Notes: generated from the letters alone by a model not told the origin. Positions 1-8,915 are shown, counted from the first letter of the stretch. The stretch: 64,000 nt of DNA from Fusobacterium naviforme (GCA_003014445.1 PYGH01000003.1:1-64000); one strand, 5' to 3'. Program-made: numbers and translations.

Positions 1-1
1 C

Positions 2-259
2 GAAGAAACATTGACCTACATGGAGTTTCCTGTACAGCACTGGCATCGGATCCGCACCAACAACCTGACAGAACGGGTGAATCGTGAGGTACGCAGACGT
101 ACACGTTCCATAGGCGCGTTCCCAGATGGCAACAGTGCTTTGATGTTGGTATGTGCCCGCCTTCGTTATGTGGCATCCAACGATTGGGGCCAGAAGCGAT
201 ACCTCAACATGAAGCACCTCTATGACCTTGAAACCGAAAACCAGCTGGCGATAGGCTGA
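2..259 (+). CDS. IS256-family (Mutator-type) transposase, C-terminal end, partial
   Basis: The reading frame is open at the left edge and ends at the TGA at 257-259, so only about 85 C-terminal residues are present. They carry the family's signature end: HWHRIRTNNLTERVNREVRR followed by a stretch containing IGAFPDGNSALMLVCARLR and then a KRYLNMKHL block. In this family the segment lies just after the last acidic residue of the DDE catalytic core and is followed closely by the terminal inverted repeat. The gene continues to the left, so it is impossible to say whether the transposase is intact. The short sequence after the stop, up to about 306, should be the element's right end. Confidence 0.9.
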   Translation, partial: EETLTYMEFPVQHWHRIRTNNLTERVNREVRRRTRSIGAFPDGNSALMLVCARLRYVASNDWGQKRYLNMKHLYDLETENQLAIG

Positions 260-306
260 CGCTCAGCTACCGATGGTTTGAATTTGCGAAAAAATCTTGA
301 CACTAG
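260..306 (+). mobile_element. Probable right terminus of the IS256-family element
   Basis: The 47 bases after the transposase stop end in TTTGCGAAAAAATCTTGACACTA, placed exactly where the reading frame of the neighbouring IS3-type transposase (opposite strand) is interrupted. This is where the terminal inverted repeat should be. The left inverted repeat is outside the window, so the end cannot be proven by pairing. Confidence 0.55.
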
Positions 307-1007
307 GCGCTTACTGCGTTATCATATGGGCTTCCTTTTTTACTTAGCGATCTTTTTATCCCAAATACCTTTAATATTTCTTCTATTTTTATATTTTTAA
401 ATTCTCTTCCTCTGTCTGTGTGAAATATTTTTATACGATTTAGTGGCTGCCTTATTGAGTAAAATGCTTCTGCTACTAGATTTGCATCTTTGTTTTTACC
501 TGATGAGTATCCTATTATTTCACGGCTGTTTAAGTCTATTATTAAACATATATAATTCCATGTTTTTCCTACTCTTACATATGTTAGGTCGCTTACTATT
601 GCTTCTAAATAGTCTCTATTGTCAAATTATCTATTTAAAAGGTTATGGATGTCTTCTTCGTTGCATTTGGATCTTATTACTTTATATTGTGCTACTGTAT
701 AGTTTGAGACTAGGCCATTTTTCTTCATTATTCGGCCTATTTTTCTTCTCGATATTTTATATCCAATTTTCCCTAGTTCTTTTTTTATTTTGCGTGTTCC
801 ATAGTTGTTTCTACTTCTTCTGAATATTTCTTTTATTTCTTCTATTAGTTTTTCATCTTCATCTAATTTCACATCTTTTTCTTTGTTCAAATGATAATAG
901 ACTAAACTTCTTGTGACCCCAAGTAGTCTACATATTGCACTAATGCTATATTTATCTCGGTTCGAGATAATGAGGTCTATTTTTTGCCTAACAGTAGTGC
1001 AGCTTGC
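307..1007 (-). pseudogene. IS3-family (IS150-like) orfB transposase, interrupted and carrying a nonsense codon
   Basis: On the minus strand one continuous frame encodes an HTH_21-type N terminus (around YSISAICRLLGVTRSLVYYH), then the integrase core: SDLTYVRVG (first catalytic D), FHTDRGREF (second D) and KKGSPYDNAVS, after which the frame meets the IS256 end before the catalytic glutamate. A TAA stop sits in frame at 627-629 between NLLNR and FDNRDYLEAIVSDLTY; the frame is conserved on both sides, so it looks like a single GAA-to-TAA change. The translated core from 890 to 627 would be an 87-residue fragment. The element is therefore dead twice over: a nonsense codon and a truncated 3' part. 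Composition is strongly AT-rich, unlike the host. Confidence 0.88.
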
Positions 1008-1102
1008 TTTAAAATATCATTCTCCATTTCAACCTGTTTCAATTTTTTACGAAGTCTGATTATCTCTTTTTGTTTCGCATCCACATTATCAAAATGGTTA
1101 CT
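977..1102 (-). pseudogene. IS3-family orfA, C-terminal fragment
   Basis: Minus-strand frame reading SNHFDNV then [20 protein letters not shown] and [12 protein letters not shown] followed by a TAG at 977-979. This is the typical leucine-zipper C terminus of IS3-family OrfA, and orfB begins in the -1 frame just past it, the normal IS3 arrangement that allows a programmed frameshift fusion. Upstream there is an in-frame TAG at 1103-1105 and no recognisable helix-turn-helix half, so the N terminus is missing or replaced. Confidence 0.75.
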
Positions 1103-1105
1103 CTA

Positions 1106-1300
1106 AGCAGCACACCAACTATTTATTTTTTGAGTTTTAAACTTTGGTAGAAGTCTTGAACTCTTTATATTTACATAACTATTTGCCTCTATCACTATTA
1201 TGACACGAAACCCTGCACAATGATCTAAAATTTTCAATTCTAACAAGTCTTTTTCAGTATTTTTAACTTCATAAAAACCTCTTTGGCAATAATGCCTAAT
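1106..1300 (-). pseudogene. Unidentified AT-rich coding remnant
   Basis: In the same minus frame as the orfA fragment lies an uninterrupted stretch of about 65 codons that looks coding: CQRGFYEVKNTEKDLLELKI, then LDHCAGFRVIIVIEANSYVN, and a basic tail ending INSWCAA before the TAG at 1103-1105. No start codon or ribosome site fits it; upstream the frame hits a TAA. The F-Y-E-V-K strand next to a hydrophobic VIIVIE strand is reminiscent of a small nuclease or archaeal-Holliday-like fold, but I do not recognise the family. The 1300-1447 stretch contains only AT-rich sequence with a good ribosome site followed by ATGATGGTAAAATAA, a four-codon dead end. Confidence 0.35.
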
Positions 1301-1447
1301 TCTTCTTTAGTTGTTAAAATTTTTTATTTTACCATCATCGTTCCCCTGATTTTCAATTAATCTTCTTAGGTTATATAAGAAGTACATATCTTTTTAATCT
1401 TAAAGTTTTTAAGTCTTAATTTTAAAATTTTCAATCTTAGATATTAT

Positions 1448-3103
1448 TTAAATCATTCCAAAATGCTCTAAAGCATCTTCGATTGCTTTTTCTTTTTCTT
1501 CTGGGCAATTTGGCACTCTTTGATTTTCTTTCTTACTAAAATTATAATTTTCTCTCTCTATTAGACCATGTTTCCTTTTTATTTGTGCAATATATAGGCT
1601 CGAAACTTTTAGTCCGTATTTATCTAACACATACTTTTTAATTTCTCCATAAGTTGCGTCTTTTGAAAAGTCAATTTCAGATAATTCATCTTCCCCTATT
1701 TCTATATCTAAATGATGTTCTGTATTTAGTTTGGACAACAGAGCTACCGTCTCAACATGCACCGTCTGCGGGAACATATCGACCATCTGCAGCTCCCGAA
1801 GGGTGTAGCATCCATCGGCAAGCAGATATTTAAGATCCCTCGCGAGCGTCGCAGAGTCGCAGCTCACATAGACGATGCGTTCGGGAGCCATGCGCAGCAT
1901 AGTAGCAAGACACTGCTCATCGCAGCCCTTTCTGGGCGGATCGACCACAATCACGTCCGCGCGCTCCCTCGTTTCTTCATACTGGCGGGGCAATACCTCC
2001 TCCGCTTTTCCGACAAAGAATTCCGCATTTGTGATGCCATTCCGCGCGGCGTTCCTCCGCGCGTCTTCGATGGCCTGCGGAATAATCTCCACTCCGTAGA
2101 CCTTTCGCGCGCTGCGTGCCAGAAAGAGAGAGATCGTCCCAATGCCGCAGTACAGATCCCACACGGTCTCCCGTCCGCTGAGCCCCGCATAGGAGAGTGC
2201 AGTTGCGTACAGCCGCTCTGTCTGTACCGGGTTTACCTGATAGAAGGACTGCGCGGAGATGAGAAACTCTGTACTGCCGATCCGGTCGCGGATCACCCCT
2301 GCGCCCGCAAGCAGCTGCGTCTTCTTTCCAAGAATCACATTGCTTCTCTCCGTATTGATATTCTGCACCACTGTCGTCACCGCAGGGAGCTTCATCAACC
2401 TCTCTGACAGAAGCTGCAAGGCAGAATTCTCACCACAGCACTCTCCGTTTGTCACGAGACAGACCATCATCTCCCCGCTCTGGAAGCCCTTCCGCACCAG
2501 AATATGCCGCAGAAATCCCTTCCCGCTCTGCTCATCGTAGGCAGGCACGCCGCACTCCTCCATCCAGCGAAGCACACAGCGGCGAATCTCTGCATTCTCC
2601 TCCACACCAAGAAGACAGTCCTCACAGGGAATGATACTGTGCGTGCGCCCTGCGTAGAAGCCTGCCGTCGGTCTGCCGTCGCGCCCTGTCCCCACCGGAA
2701 ACTGCGCTTTATTCCTGTAACGGAAGGGCTGCTTCATTCCTATGATGGGATGCAGCTGCACGCCGGAGAGCTCCAGTCCGCCGATACGCCGCAGATTTCC
2801 CAGTACCTTCTGCTCCTTAAATTTAAGCTGTGCCTCATAGCGCAGAGCCTGAAGCGAGCAGCCGCCGCAGGAAGCCGCCACCGGACAAGGCGGCGCGACG
2901 CGGTCCGGACTTTTTCGCAGCAGCTCCTGAAGCCGCGCGTAGCCATAGCTCTTCTTGAGCTTCATGACAGAAGCGCGGACTCTGTCTCCCGGCAGAGCCC
3001 CCTTTACAAACCAAAGAAAGGCACCGGTGCGCCCGATGCCCTCCCCCTCCGACCCGAGATCAGTGATATCCAGCTCGATCAGCTGATTCTTACGATAATC
3101 CAT
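1448..3103 (-). CDS. rlmD: 23S rRNA (uracil-5-)-methyltransferase RlmD with an AT-rich C-terminal replacement tail
   Basis: Methylates U1939-type uridine in 23S rRNA using S-adenosylmethionine. The start at 3103 follows GAAAGAGGGACC; a longer frame upstream has no ribosome site. Visible in order: TRAM domain (residues about 1-60), iron-sulfur cysteines CPVAASCGGC (about 75), SAM fold with DLYCGIGTISLFLA, and the catalytic cysteine in YVSCDSATLARDL. The normal enzyme ends near HVETVALLSK. Here about 93 more residues follow, rich in K, E, Y and N (YLDIE/DKYGLKVSSLYIAQIKRKHG type), encoded in AT-rich DNA while the body is GC-rich. Such tails are common on clostridial RlmD, and the 3' end of this gene (rum) is a known integration site of streptococcal conjugative elements. 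The abrupt composition change near 1735 suggests the tail came with the island. Confidence 0.93.
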   Translation of the reverse strand: MDYRKNQLIELDITDLGSEGEGIGRTGAFLWFVKGALPGDRVRASVMKLKKSYGYARLQELLRKSPDRVAPPCPVAASCGGCSLQALRYEAQLKFKEQKVLGNLRRIGGLELSGVQLHPIIGMKQPFRYRNKAQFPVGTGRDGRPTAGFYAGRTHSIIPCEDCLLGVEENAEIRRCVLRWMEECGVPAYDEQSGKGFLRHILVRKGFQSGEMMVCLVTNGECCGENSALQLLSERLMKLPAVTTVVQNINTERSNVILGKKTQLLAGAGVIRDRIGSTEFLISAQSFYQVNPVQTERLYATALSYAGLSGRETVWDLYCGIGTISLFLARSARKVYGVEIIPQAIEDARRNAARNGITNAEFFVGKAEEVLPRQYEETRERADVIVVDPPRKGCDEQCLATMLRMAPERIVYVSCDSATLARDLKYLLADGCYTLRELQMVDMFPQTVHVETVALLSKLNTEHHLDIEIGEDELSEIDFSKDATYGEIKKYVLDKYGLKVSSLYIAQIKRKHGLIERENYNFSKKENQRVPNCPEEKEKAIEDALEHFGMI

Positions 3104-3171
3104 GGTCCCTCTTTCCTGCATTTCCCGCTGAAATACAGACTCCGCGTGCCTTCTATTTCCGCCCACAGACC

Positions 3172-4116
3172 TCACTCTGAGGTCTTTCTCAGATTGCTGT
3201 CCAGAAAACGATTGAAGCCAAGCCAGCCATTGTTGCTGCCGGCCTGCACCAGTATCTCCCTGAAGGTCTCCATCTTCGCATCCGCATTATCCGCGAGATT
3301 CAGAGCCATCGCCTCAATGAGCGCCGGCTTCTTTGGCGACCCGTACTCATACTCTCCGTGATGCGCGAGAATACAGTGGCGGAGCTCCGCTGCCTTCTTT
3401 GCAGGGAAGTCCGGTATCTCCCGTATCTTCTCACCAATCATCTCACAGCCAATCACAATATGTCCGAGCAGCTGTCCCTCATCTGTATAGCTGTTCTCCG
3501 GAAACGCGGAGAGCTCCCGCACCTTGCCGATATCGTGACAGAGCGCCGCTGTGATGAGCAGATCGTGATTCAGGATCGGATAATTGACGCAAAAAAATTC
3601 ACAGAGTCTCGCCACACTCAGGCTGTGTTCGATCAACCCTCCCACAAAGCCATGATGCACGCTCTTCGCAGCAGAATGAATGCGAAACTCCTTCAGAAAC
3701 GTGCTGTCCTCCGCAAAGATCTTCCGCAGCAGCGCATTGAACTGCGCGTCCTTCACCCCGGCGATGCGCTTCTTCAGCTCCTCATACATTTCTTCCGGAT
3801 CGCGCTCTGAGGCGGGAAGATAATCTGCCGGGACATACTCCCCCTCATCCGCGCGCCGTATCCGGCGCACATTTAGCTGCAGGTTTCCGTTAAAGAGGGT
3901 CACATCCGCTTCCACTGCCACATAATCCGGTGCATCAAAATCCCCTATGCCCGGATTCCCGGGATCCCATATCTTTGCGTCCACAGTCCCCGTCCTGTCC
4001 TGCAGGAGCAAACTCTCATACTCCTTGCCGCTCTTGGTCAGAAAAGTTGATTTCTGACGGCAGAGATAGATTGAGGATACGTGTGTATTTTCCCGCAGTG
4101 TCGCTATAAACTTCAT
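3172..4116 (-). CDS. yhaM: YhaM-family 3'-5' exoribonuclease (OB fold + HD domain)
   Basis: 314 residues, the usual YhaM length. An N-terminal OB-fold nucleic-acid-binding domain (about 1-100, including a DAKIWDP motif) is followed by an HD-type metal-dependent domain: H in GGLIEHSLSVARL, the HD pair in ALCHDIGKVRELS, and downstream HCILAHHGEYEYGSPK, then a D in LNLADNADAKMETF. These are the family's metal ligands. YhaM trims single-stranded RNA and DNA from the 3' end in the cytoplasm. The stop lies 68 bases before the rlmD start and both genes share the strand, so co-transcription is likely. The ribosome site is weak (GCGAGAC). Confidence 0.93.
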   Translation of the reverse strand: MKFIATLRENTHVSSIYLCRQKSTFLTKSGKEYESLLLQDRTGTVDAKIWDPGNPGIGDFDAPDYVAVEADVTLFNGNLQLNVRRIRRADEGEYVPADYLPASERDPEEMYEELKKRIAGVKDAQFNALLRKIFAEDSTFLKEFRIHSAAKSVHHGFVGGLIEHSLSVARLCEFFCVNYPILNHDLLITAALCHDIGKVRELSAFPENSYTDEGQLLGHIVIGCEMIGEKIREIPDFPAKKAAELRHCILAHHGEYEYGSPKKPALIEAMALNLADNADAKMETFREILVQAGSNNGWLGFNRFLDSNLRKTSE

Positions 4117-4152
4117 CGCTGTCTCGCTTTCTACTATATAATTGCGGTGCGG

Positions 4153-5541
4153 CTATGAGCGCGCTCCTACCGTAACCTGAAACTCAATCGGCGTGTAGCT
4201 CTCCCGTCCGTTCCGCATCACCGTAATGCCGATATGATCCTCTGCATGCATCTCCTCCAGCTTCACCGTGAGATCCCGGACAGAATCGATCTCGCTGTCA
4301 TCGATGCGGGTAATGATGTCTCCGGGCTGAATCCCCGCATCATAGAGCGGTTCATTTCGCAGCACATCCACAACATAGACCCCCGCAGGAATTCCCTGCT
4401 CCTGCATCTCGGGCAGCACTGCGCTCCCGCGGAGCCCGAGCATGGGAGAGGCCTGACCGTTCATCATCCGTTCCAGTACAGGCTTGAAATCCGAAACTCC
4501 AAGCAGAGCCGTGTGTGGAGCAGCTTCCTCAGAAAATGCCTCCGTTGCCCAACCGACCAGCTCTCCGTCCAGATTCAGCATCCATGTACCCCGTTCCGGA
4601 TTGCTTCCACAGCTCGTATAGGCGACAGACGCCAGTCCGTCCGTGACGCTGACTCCATTTGTGAGATAGGAGACCACGCCATAATCCACCGAGTGAACCT
4701 TGCCAAGCGGCGCACCGAGCGCCAACAGCATATCCCCCCGCCGCACGCGGTAGGAATTTCCCAGCGGCACCGGAGTAATATCCTGAATAAGCGACCGGTT
4801 CTCCTCTGTCACCGGAACGCTGAGCACCGCAAGTCCTGTCGGGCTGTCCGTCCGCTTTACCCGTGCGCTCATCGCACTTCCCCGCAGAAAGCTTACCGTC
4901 AGAGTATCCGCCTCCAGGGCTGCCTCCTCCGTCGTGAGTATCAAAAGCTCCGTCTCTGTCTTCGCCAGCGCCACACCGGAATAAATTCCCGCAGTGCGCA
5001 GCGGGTTATCAAACCAGTCCTTCTGCTCTCTGAGATGTGTCACCGAAGCGATCGAGGCATCTGCAGCATTTGCCATGCCCTTCAGTATGTCCGCGAGCCT
5101 CTGCACATCTGCCGCACTGTACTCCCGCTTCTCCGGAAGCGTCTCTGCCTGTGCAGCGCTCTCTGAAGCGCTCTGCCCGGCAGCCGCACTCTCCGCCGCA
5201 CCGCTCTCCTGTGACGCAGCTTTCGTCTCCGCCTCCGTGCCGGTGTCCTTCGTCTCCATCGCAGCTGCAAGTCTTTTCCCCGGCGCTGTGCTGTCTCTCT
5301 CATCCCGCGGGAGAGTCACCAGCGCCGCACCGCTCTCCTCCGCTGCAAGGCGCGCCTGTACATGCGGAAGCAGAAAAACTGCCGTCATAACTGCCGCCAT
5401 CGAAAAAATCGCCCCAGCAAAGGCCGCCTTCAATCCGTGCTTTATGAGACGTCTCCCGCGGCTCTCCCGCCCGACGATCTTTTCTGTAATAAAATGCTTT
5501 ACTTCCTCCGGACGTTTTTCCGGCCCCAGCCCTTCAGACAT
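4153..5541 (-). CDS. HtrA/DegP-like membrane-anchored protein with PDZ domain; catalytic triad lost (pseudoprotease)
   Basis: 462 residues from the ATG at 5541 (ribosome site CGGAGG, 8 bases). Layout: basic cytoplasmic head, one membrane anchor (about 45-65, FAGAIFSMAAVMTAVFLLP), a long A/S/E/T-rich linker, a trypsin-like S1C fold (about 190-350) and a PDZ domain (about 365-455) with GVYVVDVLRNEPLYDAGIQP and a GDIITRIDDSEI pocket. HtrA proteases carry H in TNNHV, D before LAVL and S in GNSGGP. At the matching places this protein has LILTTEEAA, DSPTGLAVLSV and NPERGTWMLNLDG, so no His, Asp or Ser is available. The PDZ and fold are intact, so it may act as a scaffold or sensor of misfolded envelope proteins. 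It follows a divergent intergenic region shared with mutS2. Confidence 0.85.
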   Translation of the reverse strand: MSEGLGPEKRPEEVKHFITEKIVGRESRGRRLIKHGLKAAFAGAIFSMAAVMTAVFLLPHVQARLAAEESGAALVTLPRDERDSTAPGKRLAAAMETKDTGTEAETKAASQESGAAESAAAGQSASESAAQAETLPEKREYSAADVQRLADILKGMANAADASIASVTHLREQKDWFDNPLRTAGIYSGVALAKTETELLILTTEEAALEADTLTVSFLRGSAMSARVKRTDSPTGLAVLSVPVTEENRSLIQDITPVPLGNSYRVRRGDMLLALGAPLGKVHSVDYGVVSYLTNGVSVTDGLASVAYTSCGSNPERGTWMLNLDGELVGWATEAFSEEAAPHTALLGVSDFKPVLERMMNGQASPMLGLRGSAVLPEMQEQGIPAGVYVVDVLRNEPLYDAGIQPGDIITRIDDSEIDSVRDLTVKLEEMHAEDHIGITVMRNGRESYTPIEFQVTVGARS

Positions 5542-5793
5542 TCTCTGTCCTCCGTTCCCATCACCGCAGTGCCATCTGTATCCCTTCTGATACCGCTCTG
5601 CATTCCGCTTTGTCGGCACAGTTTTCTCTCATTCTCTTAAGCGACAAAGTGCGCCGCTGTATGTCACATTATAGCATAAAACTCTGTCTGCATACGATAT
5701 CTGTGTTATACTTCTATAGGTAAATATCGAGATCTGCGGGATCTCCCCGGACTCTCTCCGCCGCTTCGCTTATATCCTTCCTCCGGAGGTTTT

Positions 5794-8175
5794 ATGAATA
5801 CAAAGGCACTCAGAATACTGGAATATGAAAAGATCACGGAGCTGCTCTCCGCCTGCGCTACCAGCGCCCCCGGAAGGGCGCTCTGCGCATCGCTCCTTCC
5901 ATCAACAGACATAGCAGAGATCACCGCCGCACAGCGTGAGACCAGCGATGCCTGCGCGAGGATACGCATGAAGGGGCCCGTGAGCTTTGGTGAAGCGCGG
6001 GAGATCAGTCCCTCCCTCATGCGCCTTACAGTCGGCGCCTCCCTGTCCATCGCAGAGCTCCTGCACATCGGCTCTCTCCTTCGGGGCGTCGCACGGGTTC
6101 GCCGCTACGGCGTTCACGATGATCCCGAGCAGGAACCCGATTCCATCGAGGCAGATTTCTGCGCGCTGGAGCCACTGAGCCAGGAGGCCAGAGAACTGAA
6201 CCGCTGCATTCTCTCTGAGGACATGGTCGCGGATGATGCTTCTTCGGAGCTGAGTCGCATCCGGAGGCAGCTCCGCACGGTGGATGAGCGCATGCACGCG
6301 GAGCTGAATGCCGCGCTGAATCAGTATCGCAGCTGTCTGATGGACAGTGTCATCACCATGCGAAACGGAAGCTACTGTCTCGCCGTGAAGAGCGAGTACA
6401 AGACAAAGGTTCCGGGCGTCATCCACGATCAGAGCTCCACCGGCTCTACGATCTTTATCGAGCCCATGGCAGCGATCCGTATGAACAACGAGCGCCGCGA
6501 GCTGGAGCTGAAGGAGCAGCGGGAGATTGCCGAAGTGCTGAGACACTTGAGCCTCCTCCTCGCTCCGCACAGCGCCGTGATCCGCGAAAATTTAAGGCTC
6601 ATGGCGCGCCTCGACTTCATCTTTGCCAAGGCGAAGCTCTCTGTCCAGCTCTCCGGAACAGAGCCCAGCTTCAACACCCGCGGCTTTCTGGAGATCAAGG
6701 ACGGCCGTCACCCGCTGATTCCGCGGGACCAGGTGGTTCCGATCACCGTGCGGCTGGGCGATACCTTCGACCTGCTGGTCATCACCGGTCCAAACACCGG
6801 CGGCAAGACCGTCTCACTGAAAACAGTCGGCCTCTTCACACTCATGGGACAGGCAGGACTCCACATCCCGGCGTTCCAGGGCAGCTCCCTCGCGGTCTTT
6901 GATGACGTCTTTGCCGATATCGGAGACGAGCAGAGCATAGAGCAGTCCCTCTCCACCTTCTCCGGCCACATGAAAAATGTTGTTGAGATTCTTCAGAAGG
7001 CCGATTCCCGCTCCCTCTGCCTCTTTGACGAGCTTGGTGCCGGCACGGATCCGACGGAGGGCGCAGCACTCGCGATCTCCATCCTGTCCTTCCTGCACGG
7101 CATGAAGACCCGTACCGTCGCCACCACCCACTACAGCGAACTGAAGGTCTATGCACTCTCGACTCCCGGCGTGGAAAACGCCTCCTGTGAGTTTGACGTG
7201 GAGACTCTTCGTCCGACCTACCGCATCCTGATCGGCGTTCCCGGAAAGTCCAACGCCTTCGCGATCTCAAAGAAGCTCGGTCTTCCGGACTACATCATAG
7301 AAGATGCCAAGACCCATATCGAGAGAAATGACGCCGCCTTCGAGGATCTCCTCACAAAGCTGGAGACAGACCGCAGCACCATCGAGCGGGAGCGTCTTGA
7401 AATCGACCGCTACCGGAGAGAGATCGAGAGCCTGAAAGCCCGCTACGAAAAGCAGGACGAGACCCTCGACGAGCGCCGCGAGAAGTATCTCAGAAAGGCG
7501 AAGGAAGAGGCAGAACGCATACTCTCGGAGGCAAAGGAGACCGCTGACGACTCGATACGGCGCATCAACCGTCTGACAAGCGATGCCGGCCTCATGCGGG
7601 AGCTGGAGAAGGAGCGCAGCCGGCTCCGCGAGAATCTGAAGAAGGTTGAAAAGACCGATTCCCTCCGCCCCGCAAAGCGCCCGGAGAAGACAAAGAGCGA
7701 AAAGCCCCTGAAGCTGAAGCTCGGAGACAGTGTCCGCGTCATCAGCATGAATCACAGCGCCATCGTCTCCTCCCTGCCGGATAAGAACGGAAAGCTCTTC
7801 GTTCGCATGGGCATACTCCGGACTCAGGTCAGTGTTGACGATCTGATTCCGCTTGAGGAGGAGAGCTCCGGCAGCACAAAGGGACGTCAGAGCTCCGGCA
7901 GCTTTGCGCCAGGCTTTTCAAAAGCCGCCAGCATCTCCCCGGAGATCAATCTCATCGGTCTGAATGTGGACGAAGCCACTGCAAAGCTGGACAAGTATCT
8001 GGATGATGCACTCCTCGCGCATCTGAATTCCGTCCGCGTGATCCACGGCCGCGGCACCGGAGCCCTGAAAAAAGGCATACACAACTGGCTCCGTAAGCAG
8101 AGCTACATAAAATCCTACAAGCAGGCGGAGTACGACGACGGCGGCGACGCAATCACCGTCGTCACCTTCAAATAA
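5794..8175 (+). CDS. mutS2: MutS2 family ATPase/endonuclease (ribosome collision splitter)
   Basis: 793 residues, full length, starting after CCGGAGG. It lacks the MutS mismatch-recognition domain. N-terminal core and clamp region (about 1-300) leads to an ABC-type ATPase: Walker A TGPNTGGKT, a Q-loop, Walker B LFDELGAGTDPTEG and an H-loop ATTHYSELK. A long charged coiled coil (about 510-630) precedes a KOW-like segment and the C-terminal Smr nuclease domain (about 715-793) with LNVDEATAKLDKYLDDA and VIHGRGTGALKKGI. MutS2 (RqcU in Bacillus) splits collided ribosomes and has been linked to suppression of recombination. The next gene follows after 21 bases, so mutS2 and the two-component pair probably share a transcript. 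Confidence 0.96.
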   Translation: MNTKALRILEYEKITELLSACATSAPGRALCASLLPSTDIAEITAAQRETSDACARIRMKGPVSFGEAREISPSLMRLTVGASLSIAELLHIGSLLRGVARVRRYGVHDDPEQEPDSIEADFCALEPLSQEARELNRCILSEDMVADDASSELSRIRRQLRTVDERMHAELNAALNQYRSCLMDSVITMRNGSYCLAVKSEYKTKVPGVIHDQSSTGSTIFIEPMAAIRMNNERRELELKEQREIAEVLRHLSLLLAPHSAVIRENLRLMARLDFIFAKAKLSVQLSGTEPSFNTRGFLEIKDGRHPLIPRDQVVPITVRLGDTFDLLVITGPNTGGKTVSLKTVGLFTLMGQAGLHIPAFQGSSLAVFDDVFADIGDEQSIEQSLSTFSGHMKNVVEILQKADSRSLCLFDELGAGTDPTEGAALAISILSFLHGMKTRTVATTHYSELKVYALSTPGVENASCEFDVETLRPTYRILIGVPGKSNAFAISKKLGLPDYIIEDAKTHIERNDAAFEDLLTKLETDRSTIERERLEIDRYRREIESLKARYEKQDETLDERREKYLRKAKEEAERILSEAKETADDSIRRINRLTSDAGLMRELEKERSRLRENLKKVEKTDSLRPAKRPEKTKSEKPLKLKLGDSVRVISMNHSAIVSSLPDKNGKLFVRMGILRTQVSVDDLIPLEEESSGSTKGRQSSGSFAPGFSKAASISPEINLIGLNVDEATAKLDKYLDDALLAHLNSVRVIHGRGTGALKKGIHNWLRKQSYIKSYKQAEYDDGGDAITVVTFK

Positions 8176-8196
8176 GCGCTACGGAAAGGAAAACCC

Positions 8197-8901
8197 ATGG
8201 CCGAAAAGCAGAAAATACTGATCGTCGACGATGATGAAAATATCGCAGAGCTCATCTCTCTCTACCTGAAAAAGGAATGCTACGATACCCTGATCGTGAA
8301 CGACGGGGAGGAAGCACTTCGCGCCTTCACGGAATTCTCTCCGAATCTCGTTCTTCTGGATCTCATGCTGCCCGGAATCGACGGCTATCAGGTCTGCCGG
8401 GATATCCGCACAAAGTCACAGGTCCCGGTGATCATGCTCTCCGCAAAGGGAGAAATCTTTGATAAGGTGCTGGGGCTTGAGCTCGGTGCGGACGATTATA
8501 TGGTGAAGCCCTTTGACTCCAAGGAGCTGGTCGCGCGGGTGAAGGCCGTGCTGCGGCGCTATCATCAGCCCCGCCCGGAAACGGCGGAGACGGCACCCGG
8601 CAGCGCAGTTGTCTCCTATCCGGATCTCACCATCAATCTCACCAACTATGCAGTCGTCTATATGGGCTCTCAGGTGGAAATGCCGCCAAAGGAGCTGGAG
8701 CTCCTCTACTTTCTGGCCTCTCACCCCAATCAGGTTTTCACAAGGGAACAGCTACTGGATCACATCTGGGGCTATGAGTATGCGGGAGATACTCGCACCG
8801 TGGACGTCCATATCAAGCGGCTCAGGGAGAAGATCAAAGACAGGCAGAACTGGTCTCTGACAACTGTATGGGGTGTTGGCTACAAATTTGATGTGCGCTG
8901 A
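8197..8901 (+). CDS. OmpR/PhoB-type response regulator
   Basis: 234 residues. Receiver domain (about 5-118) has the acidic pair in LIVDDDENI, the phospho-acceptor aspartate in LVLLDLMLPGIDGY, T/S in VIMLSAKGE and K in DYMVKPF. The C-terminal winged helix (about 140-232) shows MPPKELELLYFLASHPNQVF and RTVDVHIKRLREKI, ending GVGYKF, a standard PhoB-type DNA-binding domain. It lies between mutS2 and its partner kinase (14-base gap to the kinase). The signal and target genes cannot be read from the sequence. Confidence 0.96.
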   Translation: MAEKQKILIVDDDENIAELISLYLKKECYDTLIVNDGEEALRAFTEFSPNLVLLDLMLPGIDGYQVCRDIRTKSQVPVIMLSAKGEIFDKVLGLELGADDYMVKPFDSKELVARVKAVLRRYHQPRPETAETAPGSAVVSYPDLTINLTNYAVVYMGSQVEMPPKELELLYFLASHPNQVFTREQLLDHIWGYEYAGDTRTVDVHIKRLREKIKDRQNWSLTTVWGVGYKFDVR

Positions 8902-8915
8902 GGAGAGGAGTCAAT

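Noticed and set aside
443-823. Hydrophobic 126-codon frame on the plus strand
   Set aside because: It is the complement of the IS3 orfB core; the minus strand carries the family motifs and the plus frame is leucine-rich only because of AT-rich antisense codons.
1757-3361. Several plus-strand frames of 60-285 codons opposite rlmD and yhaM
   Set aside because: No ribosome sites and no family motifs, while the minus-strand proteins are fully recognisable.
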